The position numbers were made by a program, and so were the translations under genes. The notes under the pieces are model-generated. The model was not told the origin of the DNA. It did no database searches and was given only the letters and a program-made list of their open reading frames with translations. A stretch of 64,000 nucleotides of DNA. Origin: Photobacterium lutimaris (lineage in GTDB: Bacteria; Pseudomonadota; Gammaproteobacteria; Enterobacterales; Vibrionaceae). Below, piece after piece: positions 9,448 through 19,059 of the stretch (the stretch's first letter is position 1; the number at the start of each line of letters is the position of its first letter). The stretch covers positions 1,203,093 to 1,267,092 of the forward strand of contig NZ_PYMH01000001.1 in the NCBI RefSeq assembly GCF_003025555.1, written 5' to 3'.

Positions 9448-10365
9448 CTACTTCACAAGCATCGCCGCGCCGAATACCCCGGCACTATCACCCAATGCAG
9501 GTTTGGCCAACACCGTATTTAACACAGGGTTAAACAGGTGAGGTAAGATCGCATCCCTACCTTTGCTGTAAAGAGAATCGATATTACCGACCCCGCCCCC
9601 AACGACGATCACATCCGGATCTAACACATTGATAATGGAAGCAACAGCAAGGCCAAAGTAGTTATATAACCGCTCCATTGTTGTTTGTGCCAATGTATTC
9701 CCCTGCTCTGCCAATGCCACAATCTCAGGTAAACTCAATGAACACGCATCGCCAGAATCACTTTGCTCCCGATAGAAGCGTTCCAATCCTTTTCCTGACA
9801 TAACCGTTTCAACGCACCCTCGTTTACCGCAATAGCAAGGCGCACCATTGGCTTCAAGCACATTATGTCCCCACTCGCCAGCAATACCATGGCAGCCATT
9901 GAGCACCTTACCGTTGACGACAATACCGCTTCCGACCCCTGTGCCCATGATGATACCGAATACAACTTCAGCATCTGGTTTTACTTCTTGAACAACACCT
10001 AGCCTTGCCTCAGCCAAAGCAAAACAGTTGGCATCATTGGCGAGACGAACAGGAATACCAAGTAGCGATTTCAAGTCATGATCCAGAGGCTGACCATTAA
10101 GATGGGTCGAGTTGCAATTTTTCATGGTACCAGTCGAAGGATCTAAGGTACCAGGCGTACCAATACCCACAGTGCTAGGGTATTCACCCATTTTTCCTGC
10201 GCAATGTTCAATCAGCTTTTTTATCTGCGCCAACACGTGTTGATACCCTTTTTCGCCTTCAGTAGGTAGACGCTCGCGTAACACACAGCGGTCATTATCA
10301 TATTGCATTACAGCGCACTCAATTTTTGTGCCGCCAAGGTCAACGCCCCAATAATACTTACTCAT
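9448..10365 (-). CDS. ROK-family sugar kinase
   Basis: 305 residues. The N-terminal phosphate loop reads GVDLGGTKI, the middle has GIGTPG, LANDANCFALAE and GTGVGSG, and the zinc-binding motif CYCGKRGC lies near residue 176. These are diagnostic of ROK kinases (glucokinase, fructokinase, N-acetylmannosamine and N-acetylglucosamine kinases). The Asp of LANDAN is the expected catalytic base. It phosphorylates a hexose in the cytoplasm; which one cannot be told from sequence. There is no HTH, so it is not a ROK repressor. I chose ATG 10365 because AGGAG lies five bases upstream; an earlier in-frame start at 10392 lacks one. Confidence 0.85.
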   Translation of the reverse strand: MSKYYWGVDLGGTKIECAVMQYDNDRCVLRERLPTEGEKGYQHVLAQIKKLIEHCAGKMGEYPSTVGIGTPGTLDPSTGTMKNCNSTHLNGQPLDHDLKSLLGIPVRLANDANCFALAEARLGVVQEVKPDAEVVFGIIMGTGVGSGIVVNGKVLNGCHGIAGEWGHNVLEANGAPCYCGKRGCVETVMSGKGLERFYREQSDSGDACSLSLPEIVALAEQGNTLAQTTMERLYNYFGLAVASIINVLDPDVIVVGGGVGNIDSLYSKGRDAILPHLFNPVLNTVLAKPALGDSAGVFGAAMLVK

Positions 10366-10496
10366 AGCTCTCCTGCTCTGTCTGGTTTTCACTCATACTC
10401 TGCAAAGCCCGTAAAATCAGCCATACTTATACCAAAACATAATGGCTACTGATGGTTATTTATCGTCATTAATTCAATATATTTTGGAGATTTGTG

Positions 10497-10712
10497 ATGT
10501 TTCTAAAAGAGTCACGCACTGGTGATTTAGTTGACGTCATTGACATGTCTTCTTTGGTCAACCCATTCTCCTCGCATGTCAAAGTGCAATATCAATCAGG
10601 TGAAGACTTGGCTGATCCTGTCGCCATCGACAAACAGAACTTAGCCTTTCCTTCCGGTGAAGAATTACCGGAGTGCTGGATTAACGGCTACTACCGGCAC
10701 GCTCAGCGTTGA
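10497..10712 (+). CDS. Small conserved-looking protein of unknown function
   Basis: 71 residues from ATG 10497; GGAGA (10486-10490) lies seven bases before it, so this start is preferred over the overlapping GTG at 10494. Acidic and soluble, with no signal peptide or membrane segment: MFLKESRTGDLVDVIDMSSL...ECWINGYYRHAQR. A good terminator follows. I do not recognise a characterised family. It stands alone between the ROK kinase and pqiABC. Confidence 0.7.
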   Translation: MFLKESRTGDLVDVIDMSSLVNPFSSHVKVQYQSGEDLADPVAIDKQNLAFPSGEELPECWINGYYRHAQR

Positions 10713-10740
10713 ACCTTACTCAAGCGGCACTGCCATAATA

Positions 10741-10768
10741 AAAGAGCCCTCGTAATGAAGGGCTCTTT
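10741..10768. terminator. Rho-independent terminator
   Basis: AAAGAGCCCT / AGGGCTCTTT, a 10-bp stem with an 8-base loop. It serves the small gene on the plus strand and probably also the pqi operon from the other side. Confidence 0.8.
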
Positions 10769-10807
10769 GTTGTAAATGACGACTCTTCACTGCCGATTAA
10801 GGCAAGC

Positions 10808-11395
10808 TTACCAAGTCAGTCCATTAATGCTCTGACTGATCTGGTTAGTTAATCGTGCCACTCCTTCAGCAAGTGCCTTCACCTGAGCATCATAGCCATC
10901 TTGCTCTAAAGGCACTTGGATGGAAAAAGGCTGTCTCGCCAAGGCTTCACCTTGCTTATCAATTAACAACCATTGCCCGCTCAGTTTTGCCAGGCCGGTG
11001 TAATGGCCGTTGAACTGAGTAAACTTGACCTGAAGTTTGGGTAAAGTACTGCTGTTAACCGCAGGCGTTAACTCGTCAAACCAATACCTGGATTGCTTCT
11101 GGCGCAAATCTTCGGTGATGATGCGGGTCAGTTGGCGGGAAAGACTCTCTGCCCACAGGTTCTGCTGTGCCTGCACCACCTCCGTTGCACTGGTTTGATA
11201 TACAAGCCCTGTCCCCGCTAAGTGCTCTGCGACCTCCACTGGTCGAACGATCACCACCGGTTGATGCTTGTTAGCAAACGCCATGGTTAATTCGTTGTTT
11301 TGCTCGGGGAGTAGATACGTTTTGGTTACTGGCTCCGTTGAACTACACCCAGCCCCGATTAGCAGGACTAACGCCATTAATATTCCCTTGTACAT
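10808..11395 (-). CDS. pqiC: PqiC outer-membrane lipoprotein
   Basis: 195 residues with a lipoprotein leader (LLIGAGC, acylated Cys17) and a DUF330/ABC-auxiliary domain (TKTYLLPE, then PVVIVRPVEVAEHLAGTGLVYQ). In E. coli PqiC sits in the outer membrane and docks with PqiB. Its ATG overlaps the pqiB stop by one base (TAATG), so it is translationally coupled as the last gene of pqiABC. Confidence 0.9.
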   Translation of the reverse strand: MYKGILMALVLLIGAGCSSTEPVTKTYLLPEQNNELTMAFANKHQPVVIVRPVEVAEHLAGTGLVYQTSATEVVQAQQNLWAESLSRQLTRIITEDLRQKQSRYWFDELTPAVNSSTLPKLQVKFTQFNGHYTGLAKLSGQWLLIDKQGEALARQPFSIQVPLEQDGYDAQVKALAEGVARLTNQISQSINGLTW

Positions 11396-13041
11396 TATTG
11401 ACGTCCTCCTACTGGGATTGGGTCGGCGGCTTTCTCACCACTAAAAATAAGTGAATTTGGCTTCTCGTTTATCTGCCGCAATACGGGTTGTAACTCGGTC
11501 ATGACTTGCTCAAACTGGATCAATGCCTGATCCAAGTTTTGATAGGTCGCACCATCTTTACCATAACCATCAAGGGTAGCTTGGATCTGCTGCAAGCTTT
11601 CCCTAATTTCTCCCGGGATCGCTTTAGTATCTTTCTGTGCAAGCAGACTATTGAGCTCTGTTGCTACCTTTTCAGCAGCTAGCAACGTCTTCTGAGACGT
11701 CTCCAATGTCTTGTTCAGAGTCAACAAAGTGTCTTCAACAGGCAGATTATTAATTTTCTTGAGCATTGAAGAAATTTCTTTTTGAATTTGGGCAAAGCCT
11801 CCAGCTTTAGTCGGGAAAACATCATATTCACCATAGCTCTGATGTTTATAGGTTTTCTCTTCCGCAAACACGCCGACATCAACCAACAGCGCCCCTGTTA
11901 ACAAGTTCGCGGTTTTCAATGAACCTCGCAACCCATACTTGAACTCTTCCTCAAGGCTCGCTCTTAGCATATCCAAATTATCGTATTTCACATGAGCAAT
12001 TACTCTGTCCAATTCGATACGAACCAATACTGGAATTTCACGATTGGAGAAGTTTTTCTTACTTGCCATGATATCAAGCGGGACTTTACGAACGGTACCA
12101 ATTTGAATACCTCGATATTCAATCGGCGCACCTGGTTTCAAGCCTCGAACTGATTCATCAAACAACATCACGTATTCGAGGTAGTCCTCGAAAAAGCGTT
12201 CGCGTACTTGCTTAATATTGTTATACAAACGGAACTTGGATTTATTCTTCGTGATGAGCTCTCCCGGTTCACGCCCTTTGGGGACTCGGAAACTCACACC
12301 ACCGGTGATCAACGATTCTATGGAGCCAATTTTCAAATTGAAGCCTTCAGCAGACATCTGAATATCAACCCCCGAGGTCAGCCAAAATCGTGTACTTTTC
12401 CGGATAAGGCTGTTGTACGGCTCAAAAATAAATAATTGATAATGGGCTTTCTTTGTTTCCGTATCAAAGGTGACATTCTCTACTCGGCCAACCGTAAAGC
12501 CTTCATAAAGCACCGGGTCACCAACACCCAATTTACCCGCTTCATTGTGAGTCAAAACCAAACGTAATCCTTTAGCATCTGGCGGTGCTACTGGCGGAAT
12601 ATCCAACACATCAAAAGTACGCTGCTCTTCACCACTTTTTCCCGGTTGCAACTGGATATAAGCGCCCGAGAGTAAGGTATCTAACCCCGACACCCCTGAC
12701 TTACCAATGCGCGGCTTTACGACCCAGAACAAAGTATCATCCTTGAGCATGCGGGCTGCATCTTTGTCCATTTGAGCCGTCACTTCAATGGCACTGTAAT
12801 CCTCATTCAATGTCACACCTGTCACTACACCGACTTTGACATTCAACGCTTTGATTTCGGTTTTACCCACCTCTATCCCTTCAGCGGTATCGATTTTCAA
12901 TACAATTTCAGGGCCTTGGCTGGTGATGAACTGAAAGAGCATCCATATACCAATCCCAACAGCAATAATTGGGACTAGCCATATAGAAGATATTTGCTTA
13001 ATAGCTTCTTTCTTCGCCTGTGGAGGTGAGGATTCACTCAT
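11395..13041 (-). CDS. pqiB: PqiB, MCE-domain trans-envelope protein
   Basis: 548 residues, the usual PqiB length. One N-terminal membrane anchor (about 17-40) precedes three MCE/MlaD repeats; the first begins near TAEGIEVGKTEIKALNVKVG, the second near NEAGKLGVGDPVLYEGFTVG, the third near SVRGLKPGAPIEYRGIQIG. A long helical C-terminal region follows (about 420-530). In E. coli PqiB hexamers stack their MCE rings and form a needle across the periplasm for lipid or hydrophobic-molecule transfer. It overlaps pqiA by eight bases. Confidence 0.93.
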   Translation of the reverse strand: MSESSPPQAKKEAIKQISSIWLVPIIAVGIGIWMLFQFITSQGPEIVLKIDTAEGIEVGKTEIKALNVKVGVVTGVTLNEDYSAIEVTAQMDKDAARMLKDDTLFWVVKPRIGKSGVSGLDTLLSGAYIQLQPGKSGEEQRTFDVLDIPPVAPPDAKGLRLVLTHNEAGKLGVGDPVLYEGFTVGRVENVTFDTETKKAHYQLFIFEPYNSLIRKSTRFWLTSGVDIQMSAEGFNLKIGSIESLITGGVSFRVPKGREPGELITKNKSKFRLYNNIKQVRERFFEDYLEYVMLFDESVRGLKPGAPIEYRGIQIGTVRKVPLDIMASKKNFSNREIPVLVRIELDRVIAHVKYDNLDMLRASLEEEFKYGLRGSLKTANLLTGALLVDVGVFAEEKTYKHQSYGEYDVFPTKAGGFAQIQKEISSMLKKINNLPVEDTLLTLNKTLETSQKTLLAAEKVATELNSLLAQKDTKAIPGEIRESLQQIQATLDGYGKDGATYQNLDQALIQFEQVMTELQPVLRQINEKPNSLIFSGEKAADPIPVGGRQ

Positions 13042-14365
13042 AACTGTTTTTCTCTTTATTATTGTTCACATAGCCTGCGGGGGAGACAAACGCCGAATCC
13101 TTGGGCCAAAACACACGTGGGTCAAAAGACATTGCCGATATCATGGTTAACAAAACAACACAGGCAAAGGATAATGCAGCGGGACCAGGATAAATTGCCA
13201 TCAGATTCTGAAGTTGGACCAAGGCCACCAGTATTGCCACAACAAAAATATCAATCATCGACCAACGGCCGATAAATTCAGTGATTCGATATACTTTCAA
13301 CTTTTGCACCGCTTTCTTTTCATCAGGGCTGCCGCCCTTTCCTGCCATAAAATACAGCCAAGTCAATGCAATAATCTTTGCCAGCGGGATCACAACACTC
13401 GCAATAAAAATTACCGCCGCGATGGGATACGATTTTAATTGCCACAATAAAACGACCCCTTCAAGTATGGTCGAGCCTTCCGACTTGCCCAAACTGACGG
13501 TGTACATCATGGGATAAAGGTTAGCCGGAATAAAAAAGATTGCGGCAGCAATAAGTAACGCCCATGAACGTTGTAACATCTTCTGTGGGTCGTAGGGGTG
13601 AAGCAGGCCGTGGCAGCGAATACAACGTGCGTGTTTTTCCTCGGTCATCGGGTTCAATTGCGAACAAACATGGCAACTAATATGGTTATAGCTGTTATGG
13701 CAGTCTCCGGGCTTCACGCCAACCTGCGGTTTCAGCGGCAGAAACTGCAACCACAACCAAGTACGATCGGCCATCGACACGCATTTCACGACCAGCATGG
13801 TATATAAACAAAACGCCCAAAAGGACATGCCTAAACCAATATCGGCCAATGACGCAATTTTAATCAGGCTGACCAACACCCCAATCAAAAAAACATCGAC
13901 CATCAACCATGGCTCAATACGTATCATTAATCGGCATAATCGCTTTTCCCACATCGCTATTTGCTTTTTATCCGAGTATTTTAATCGCTGACCCGCTCGG
14001 AAATACAAATACAGTAATGAGAGTAAATACAGAGCCGGTAACACTAATACCGTTAGTAAGAGCAATAATGCCAGTATGCTATTTTGGAAAACACTGAGCA
14101 TTTGAGCAGAGTGCATCAATGTGATTTCTTGGCTGATCCCCTGCACACTGAAAGACATAAAAGGAAAGCTGATACTCGCTACCAACATGACGAGGCTCGC
14201 CAAGCCATAAGACAAGGGTCTCTGAATCGGCTGGGCAATACGTTTTACCAATGTGTGGTGACATCTCGGACAAACCGACTTCTCATCGTCCTTGAGCTCT
14301 GGCAACGCTACCACTAATCCACACTCTTCACAGCTGACTAGCGCTTGTTGTTGTGGTTCACCCAT
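13034..14365 (-). CDS. pqiA: PqiA integral inner-membrane protein
   Basis: 443 residues from ATG 14365, which has GAGG five bases upstream; longer frames back to 14461 start without a site. Two repeated halves are each introduced by zinc-ribbon-like cysteines (CEECG...CPRCH and CHVCSQL...CIRCH) and each followed by four hydrophobic segments, the layout of PqiA/YebS. It is the first gene of pqiABC and presumably works with PqiB and PqiC in envelope lipid transport. The presence of PqiC separates this operon from the paralogous yebST (letAB). Confidence 0.92.
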   Translation of the reverse strand: MGEPQQQALVSCEECGLVVALPELKDDEKSVCPRCHHTLVKRIAQPIQRPLSYGLASLVMLVASISFPFMSFSVQGISQEITLMHSAQMLSVFQNSILALLLLLTVLVLPALYLLSLLYLYFRAGQRLKYSDKKQIAMWEKRLCRLMIRIEPWLMVDVFLIGVLVSLIKIASLADIGLGMSFWAFCLYTMLVVKCVSMADRTWLWLQFLPLKPQVGVKPGDCHNSYNHISCHVCSQLNPMTEEKHARCIRCHGLLHPYDPQKMLQRSWALLIAAAIFFIPANLYPMMYTVSLGKSEGSTILEGVVLLWQLKSYPIAAVIFIASVVIPLAKIIALTWLYFMAGKGGSPDEKKAVQKLKVYRITEFIGRWSMIDIFVVAILVALVQLQNLMAIYPGPAALSFACVVLLTMISAMSFDPRVFWPKDSAFVSPAGYVNNNKEKNSYE

Positions 14366-14532
14366 TTGTACCTCAATCTGCCTTGCTCTTCGGCAAGACT
14401 GTTTTATGTGTGAGCGGTATATTACTCTATTTAAGTTATTAGCACATAACAGAAAAAGCACCCGGTTTATTCGAGTGCTTCTCTGAAATAAGAGGGTTTT
14501 CTATACTCTTGAGTTAGCTTGGGTATATGAAA

Positions 14533-14877
14533 TTAATCGATGTTCAAAAGCTGATCCGTCTTTGCCGCGCAGATAAAATCATTCTTGTGAAGTCCTTTTG
14601 CGGAATGACTCCACCAGCGAACCCTCACCTTGCCCCACTCAAGCGTAATTTCTGGGTGATGGAATTCTTCCTCGGCTAAAGCGGCAACGTTGTCGGTAAA
14701 CGCCCAAGCCAATTTAAAATTCTTGAAGGTAAATAGACGCTCCAGTTGCTCGACGCCTTCCACGTCAATCGCCTGCCAGTCAGGCAAGGTGGCTAGCAGA
14801 GCAATTTTTTCATTTTCGGTGACTTTTGGTGCGCCGGCATGGCACGCTTCGCATCTTTGTTCATGTAGTTCTGTCAT
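14533..14877 (-). CDS. phhB: Pterin-4a-carbinolamine dehydratase
   Basis: 114 residues. The active-site block [22 protein letters not shown] is typical of the family, with the His pair and trailing Trp. The enzyme dehydrates the 4a-hydroxy-tetrahydropterin made by phenylalanine hydroxylase so that the cofactor can be recycled. It lies nine bases after phhA, so the two form an operon. An extra N-terminal pair of cysteines (CEAC) is seen. Confidence 0.93.
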   Translation of the reverse strand: MTELHEQRCEACHAGAPKVTENEKIALLATLPDWQAIDVEGVEQLERLFTFKNFKLAWAFTDNVAALAEEEFHHPEITLEWGKVRVRWWSHSAKGLHKNDFICAAKTDQLLNID

Positions 14878-14886
14878 CAGTTCCCC

Positions 14887-15726
14887 TTAACCCACTTCCT
14901 TGATTTTTGTGTCAAACAAAGGCGCATGTAACCCCAGTTTTTGTGCTTGGGACACCATTGACATGATGTCTTGGTGTGCCAACTCGTAAAGTTGATTGAT
15001 GTCATCAAGAATAAAATAGAGCGGCTGCATTATATCGATACGATAAGGCGTACGCATGATATCAACCGGATCAAACGGCTTATAGAAAGGCCGAGATTTA
15101 TCTAGAGCCAAAGCCTTATCAATAGCCGAGCTTTTTCCTGTTAGCGAGTATTGCGTCTCACCCGGTGATGATAAGATACCGCCGCCGTATATTCGTAAAC
15201 CGTCTTGCTGCTGCAATAATCCAAATTCAACTGTAAACCAGTATAGCCTTGCTAAATACACTCTTTGTGCAGAATTTGCCTTGGCTCCCAAATTTCCGTA
15301 AGCATAGGTGAAAGCGGCAAAGGCCGGGTTAGTCAACATCGCACAATGACCGAAGATCTCGTGGAAAAAGTCAGGTTCTTGTAGATAGTCAAACTCCTCT
15401 CTTCGGCGCAAAAAAGTGGCAACAGGAAACTGTTTATTGGCTAGCAATGCAAAGAAACGATCAAAATTGATCAATGCAGGTACGGCAACACATTCCCACC
15501 CCGTGGTTGACTGCAATACAGCATTGATTTGTGATAGCTGAGGGGGGCGGTCCTGAGGTAAATTCAGCAACGCCAATCCGTCAATGTAAGCTTGACAAGC
15601 TCGTCCTTCTATACAGGCGAGTTGGCGCTCAACCAGATCATGCCAAACACGGTTTTCCGAATTATCCCAGTGGACAACCCCTTTTTCATCTGGCTGTTTA
15701 GACACATATTTTGTTCCGCTACCCAT
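14887..15726 (-). CDS. phhA: Phenylalanine 4-monooxygenase
   Basis: 279 residues, the bacterial single-domain form without a regulatory ACT domain. It converts L-phenylalanine to L-tyrosine using O2 and tetrahydropterin. The non-haem iron ligands are visible: His122 and His127 in FHEIFGHC, and Glu167 in WFTVEFGL. PDFFHEIFGH and RIYGGGILSSPGE are family signatures. It is first in phhAB and divergent from the homogentisate genes, with 392 bases and two TyrR-like boxes between. Confidence 0.95.
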   Translation of the reverse strand: MGSGTKYVSKQPDEKGVVHWDNSENRVWHDLVERQLACIEGRACQAYIDGLALLNLPQDRPPQLSQINAVLQSTTGWECVAVPALINFDRFFALLANKQFPVATFLRRREEFDYLQEPDFFHEIFGHCAMLTNPAFAAFTYAYGNLGAKANSAQRVYLARLYWFTVEFGLLQQQDGLRIYGGGILSSPGETQYSLTGKSSAIDKALALDKSRPFYKPFDPVDIMRTPYRIDIMQPLYFILDDINQLYELAHQDIMSMVSQAQKLGLHAPLFDTKIKEVG

Positions 15727-15859
15727 AAGAGACCTTCATCTGTGATTCTGCCTCGCCCTGGCAAATTATCAATCCGCTTGTTTCATGTTCGTTTCCTTTA
15801 GATTAGGTCGATTCGCGAAAGCACGGATAGTGGACCTCAGCAATGAGCACCCCCTTGAA

Positions 15860-15877
15860 CGTAACATTTCCTTTACA
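15860..15877. promoter_or_regulatory. TyrR-type box between phhA and hmgA
   Basis: CGTAACATTTCCTTTACA matches the TyrR consensus TGTAAA-N6-TTTACA at 10 of 12 positions, including the key G and C. It lies about 134 bases upstream of phhA. Assignment is inference from consensus and pathway. Confidence 0.5.
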
Positions 15878-15973
15878 CCTGGAATTTCAGCTAACAGCCC
15901 ATACCCTGGTCGAACTCAATTCATTCAACGACTTAAAAAAGGCCAATATACTAGCGACTTAAATCCTAGGCCT

Positions 15974-15991
15974 TGTAAAACATAAAAGACA
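15974..15991. promoter_or_regulatory. Second, weaker TyrR-type box
   Basis: TGTAAAACATAAAAGACA has a perfect left half and keeps the paired G and C, with three mismatches in the right half. It lies 128 bases before hmgA. Two boxes in one divergent region suit co-regulation by tyrosine or phenylalanine. Confidence 0.35.
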
Positions 15992-16118
15992 CCCTTACCG
16001 CTATTGCGTTCGTGTTCTAAGTTGCCTTGCTTACATGAGTGCGCCAGAGTTAAGCCATTGAACTAACATTTTATTAACAGGGTCAGTTTGGAATGACTGT
16101 GATAGAGAGGGATGTGTA

Positions 16119-17255
16119 ATGCGGCAATGGTTTCAATTTCCTATTACCGAAGGAGAAGCTTCTCGACAGGCACATTGTGACCTACCTGAAGGGACGTTCG
16201 AGCGTGAATGTGGCAGAGAAGGCTTTTTTGGTCCAGCAAGCCATATGTACCACCGCCACCCGCCAACGGGGTGGATAGACTGGGACGGCCCACTTCGCCC
16301 TAGGGCAATAGACACCAACCAAATGCCCTCTGAAGGCTTGTCCCCTTGGGATGCATCGCTGATTCTATTCAATAATAACCTTAAGCTTCGGGTTTGGCAT
16401 TGTGACCGCGCTATGGCTGAACTCGCCCGCAATGGCGACGGTGATGAAGCATTGTTCATCCACCAAGGATGCGGGGACTTGTTCTGCGATTACGGCCATA
16501 TGACATTCCGGGATGGGGATTATATCGTGCTGCCTAGGGCAACAAGCTGGCGTATTGAGCCCAAAGAGGCGGTGACTATGTTGCTTATTGAAGCCTCTAA
16601 CAGTGCATACCAAATGGCTGAACGCGGCCTAGTCGGCCAGCATGCGGTGTATGATCCGGCGGTGTTGGAATACGCCAGAATCAACGATACCTTCCTTCAA
16701 CAGCAGAGTGACGCCCAGCAATGGAAGGTACAACTCAAAGCCCGTAACCAGCTCAATACTATTACCTATCCTTATAATCCGCTTGATGCCCAAGGATGGA
16801 AGGGCAATCTAACCGCATTCAAGTTGAACTGGCGGGATATCCGCCCGCTAATGAGTCATCGCTACCACCTTCCCCCCTCAGCGCATACCACCTTTGTTGC
16901 TGACGGCTTTGTGATTTGCACTTTTGTACCACGGCCAATCGAAAGCGATCCCTATGCTTTGAAGGTGCCCTTCTATCATAACAACGATGATTTCGACGAA
17001 GTGCTGTTCTACCACAAGGGCAATTTCTTTAGCAGGGACAATATTGAAGCCGGCATGATCACTCATCACCCCTGCGGTTTCTCCCATGGCCCCCACCCTA
17101 AAGCTTTGGCTGCCAGCATGACTTCCCCCAAAAAGGAAACGGATGAGGTCGCGGTCATGATCGATGCCCGCTGGCCACTTGAAGTCGCCCCTTTGCCCGA
17201 CGGGGCTGAGAACAAAGATTATGTCTTTTCATGGCAGGGCAATACCACTGAGTAG
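16119..17255 (+). CDS. hmgA: Homogentisate 1,2-dioxygenase (short bacterial form)
   Basis: 378 residues of a cupin-type non-haem iron dioxygenase that opens homogentisate to maleylacetoacetate. Candidate iron ligands are His287 and Glu294 (FYHNNDDFDEV) and His323 (GFSHGPHP). Loss of this enzyme in vibrios is known to give brown pigment from homogentisate. GAGAGGG eight bases before the ATG supports the start. It is the first gene of a four-gene set in catabolic order; fahA follows after 28 bases. Confidence 0.9.
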   Translation: MRQWFQFPITEGEASRQAHCDLPEGTFERECGREGFFGPASHMYHRHPPTGWIDWDGPLRPRAIDTNQMPSEGLSPWDASLILFNNNLKLRVWHCDRAMAELARNGDGDEALFIHQGCGDLFCDYGHMTFRDGDYIVLPRATSWRIEPKEAVTMLLIEASNSAYQMAERGLVGQHAVYDPAVLEYARINDTFLQQQSDAQQWKVQLKARNQLNTITYPYNPLDAQGWKGNLTAFKLNWRDIRPLMSHRYHLPPSAHTTFVADGFVICTFVPRPIESDPYALKVPFYHNNDDFDEVLFYHKGNFFSRDNIEAGMITHHPCGFSHGPHPKALAASMTSPKKETDEVAVMIDARWPLEVAPLPDGAENKDYVFSWQGNTTE

Positions 17256-17283
17256 CCAATTAGAGAGAGATAAGGAGACGAAC

Positions 17284-18312
17284 GTGAAACTTGCATCACT
17301 TAACCATGGTCGAGATGGCCAACTCATTGTAGTTTCCCGTGACCTGCAAACCGCAGTCCATGCCCACGATATCGCCCCGACGTTACAGTTTGCCCTTGAT
17401 AACTGGCACGAAGTGGAAGCGGACCTACAACATTTATACCGCAACCTCAATGATGATGTTGCACAGCATAGCTTTCCATTTAACCCAGCATTATGCAGCT
17501 CACCGCTTCCACGCGCCTACCAATGGGCGGATGGCAGCGCTTACGTTAACCATGTTGAATTAGTACGCAAAGCCAGAGGAGCCGAAATGCCCGAAAGCTT
17601 CTGGACGGATCCTCTGATGTACCAAGGCATGTCAGATGGCTTTTTGGCTCCCACCGACAATATCAACGCTGCCGATGAGCAATGGGGCATCGACTTTGAA
17701 GGGGAAATTGCTATCGTTACCGACGATGTTGATATGGGCACCCGTGCCGAAGAAGTCCATGACCATATCAAGCTTCTGATGCTGGTCAATGATGTCTCGC
17801 TGCGCAATCTTATTCCAAGTGAACTTGCTAAAGGCTTCGGTTTTTTCCAATCTAAACCCTCTTCCGCTTTCTCGCCTGTTGCTGTCACGCCTGATGAACT
17901 GGGCGACAGTTGGCATGATTATAAGCTCCACCACCGCCTCACAGTTCATCTCAATGGCAAATTATTCGGACAGCCCCATGCCGGTACCGACATGACGTTT
18001 AATTTTGCCGAGCTGGTCCAACATGTGGCAAAAAGTCGAGCACTTTGCGCGGGCACCATTATTGGTTCGGGAACCGTCTCTAATATTGATCGCAGTAGCG
18101 GCTCGTGCTGCCTAGCTGAGCGTCGAATGCTCGAGACCTTGGAGTTTGGCCACCCAGAAACCCCGTTCATGAAATTTGGCGATACTGTCAGAATTGAAAT
18201 GCTCGATAACAACGGCCATTCCATTTTCGGCGCTATTGAACAAACCGTGGTCAAGTATGAACACAAATATCACGATGAGGATTTAAATCACCATAACCCA
18301 CATCACCAGTAA
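17284..18312 (+). CDS. Fumarylacetoacetate hydrolase
   Basis: 342 residues from GTG 17284, with AAGGAG (17272-17277) six bases upstream; the frame is open further left into hmgA, but without a site. It cleaves fumarylacetoacetate to fumarate and acetoacetate. The FAH-fold metal-binding region is IDFEGEIAIVTDDV, and AGTIIGSGTVSN is the usual C-terminal signature. The C-terminus ends in a His-rich tail (NHHNPHHQ), possibly metal-binding or incidental. Commonly called fahA in Vibrio and Pseudomonas. Confidence 0.92.
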   Translation: MKLASLNHGRDGQLIVVSRDLQTAVHAHDIAPTLQFALDNWHEVEADLQHLYRNLNDDVAQHSFPFNPALCSSPLPRAYQWADGSAYVNHVELVRKARGAEMPESFWTDPLMYQGMSDGFLAPTDNINAADEQWGIDFEGEIAIVTDDVDMGTRAEEVHDHIKLLMLVNDVSLRNLIPSELAKGFGFFQSKPSSAFSPVAVTPDELGDSWHDYKLHHRLTVHLNGKLFGQPHAGTDMTFNFAELVQHVAKSRALCAGTIIGSGTVSNIDRSSGSCCLAERRMLETLEFGHPETPFMKFGDTVRIEMLDNNGHSIFGAIEQTVVKYEHKYHDEDLNHHNPHHQ

Positions 18313-18379
18313 TAATTAGAAGGACTGGGCGACGGGTAATTAGGGCTGACTCTGATATTGGGTCTAAGGAAAAAACACT

Positions 18380-19033
18380 GTGAAACTGTATGATTATTAT
18401 CGTTCTTCGGCGTCGTACCGAGTGCGAATTGCGCTAAACATGAAAGGGCTGAGCTATGAGCAGGTGGCTGTTTCACTGTTGGACAAAGAGCAAAACAGTG
18501 CCGCCTACTCTGCGCTGAACCCCAGTCAGTTAGTTCCGGGGTTTTGTCGTAACACTAATAACTCAGAAAAAGGCTCACCGGAAGATACCGCCGTCCTGGG
18601 GCAATCTTTGGCTATCATCGAATATCTTGATGAGTGTTATCCCGACCCCTCCTTGCTGCCAAGTGAACCATGGCATAAGGCCCAATGCCGAGAAATTGCC
18701 CTTATTGTTGCCTGTGATATCCACCCTCTGAACAATTTACGCGTTCTCAACTACTTAAATAGTGATCTTGGGGTCAATCAAAACGAGAAAATGATTTGGT
18801 ATCACCATTGGCTAAAACAAGGCCTTCAGAGCCTTGAGAACCTTTCTAGTCGGTATAACACCCCGTTCACCTGTACTGACACCCCGTCTCTGGCTGATAT
18901 CTGTTTAATACCTCAGCTGTATAACGCTAAACGATTTGGTTTTGAAACCAACAGTTACCCAAGGTTGCTTGAAATCGAACAACGCTGTTTAGCCCTAACC
19001 GCCTTTCAAAAAGCCCACCCGGATAACCAATAA
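18380..19033 (+). CDS. maiA: Maleylacetoacetate isomerase (zeta-class GST)
   Basis: 217 residues. The N-terminal thioredoxin-like domain carries the zeta-class signature YYRSSASYRVRIALN, whose Ser-Ser pair activates glutathione. It isomerises maleylacetoacetate to fumarylacetoacetate, the step between HmgA and FahA. It starts with GTG at 18380 after TAAGGA. The loop RNTNNSEKGSPEDTA before the second half of the GST N-domain looks longer than I expect for the family. Confidence 0.92.
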   Translation: MKLYDYYRSSASYRVRIALNMKGLSYEQVAVSLLDKEQNSAAYSALNPSQLVPGFCRNTNNSEKGSPEDTAVLGQSLAIIEYLDECYPDPSLLPSEPWHKAQCREIALIVACDIHPLNNLRVLNYLNSDLGVNQNEKMIWYHHWLKQGLQSLENLSSRYNTPFTCTDTPSLADICLIPQLYNAKRFGFETNSYPRLLEIEQRCLALTAFQKAHPDNQ

Positions 19034-19059
19034 CCAAAAGCGCAATGAAGGAGAAAATG

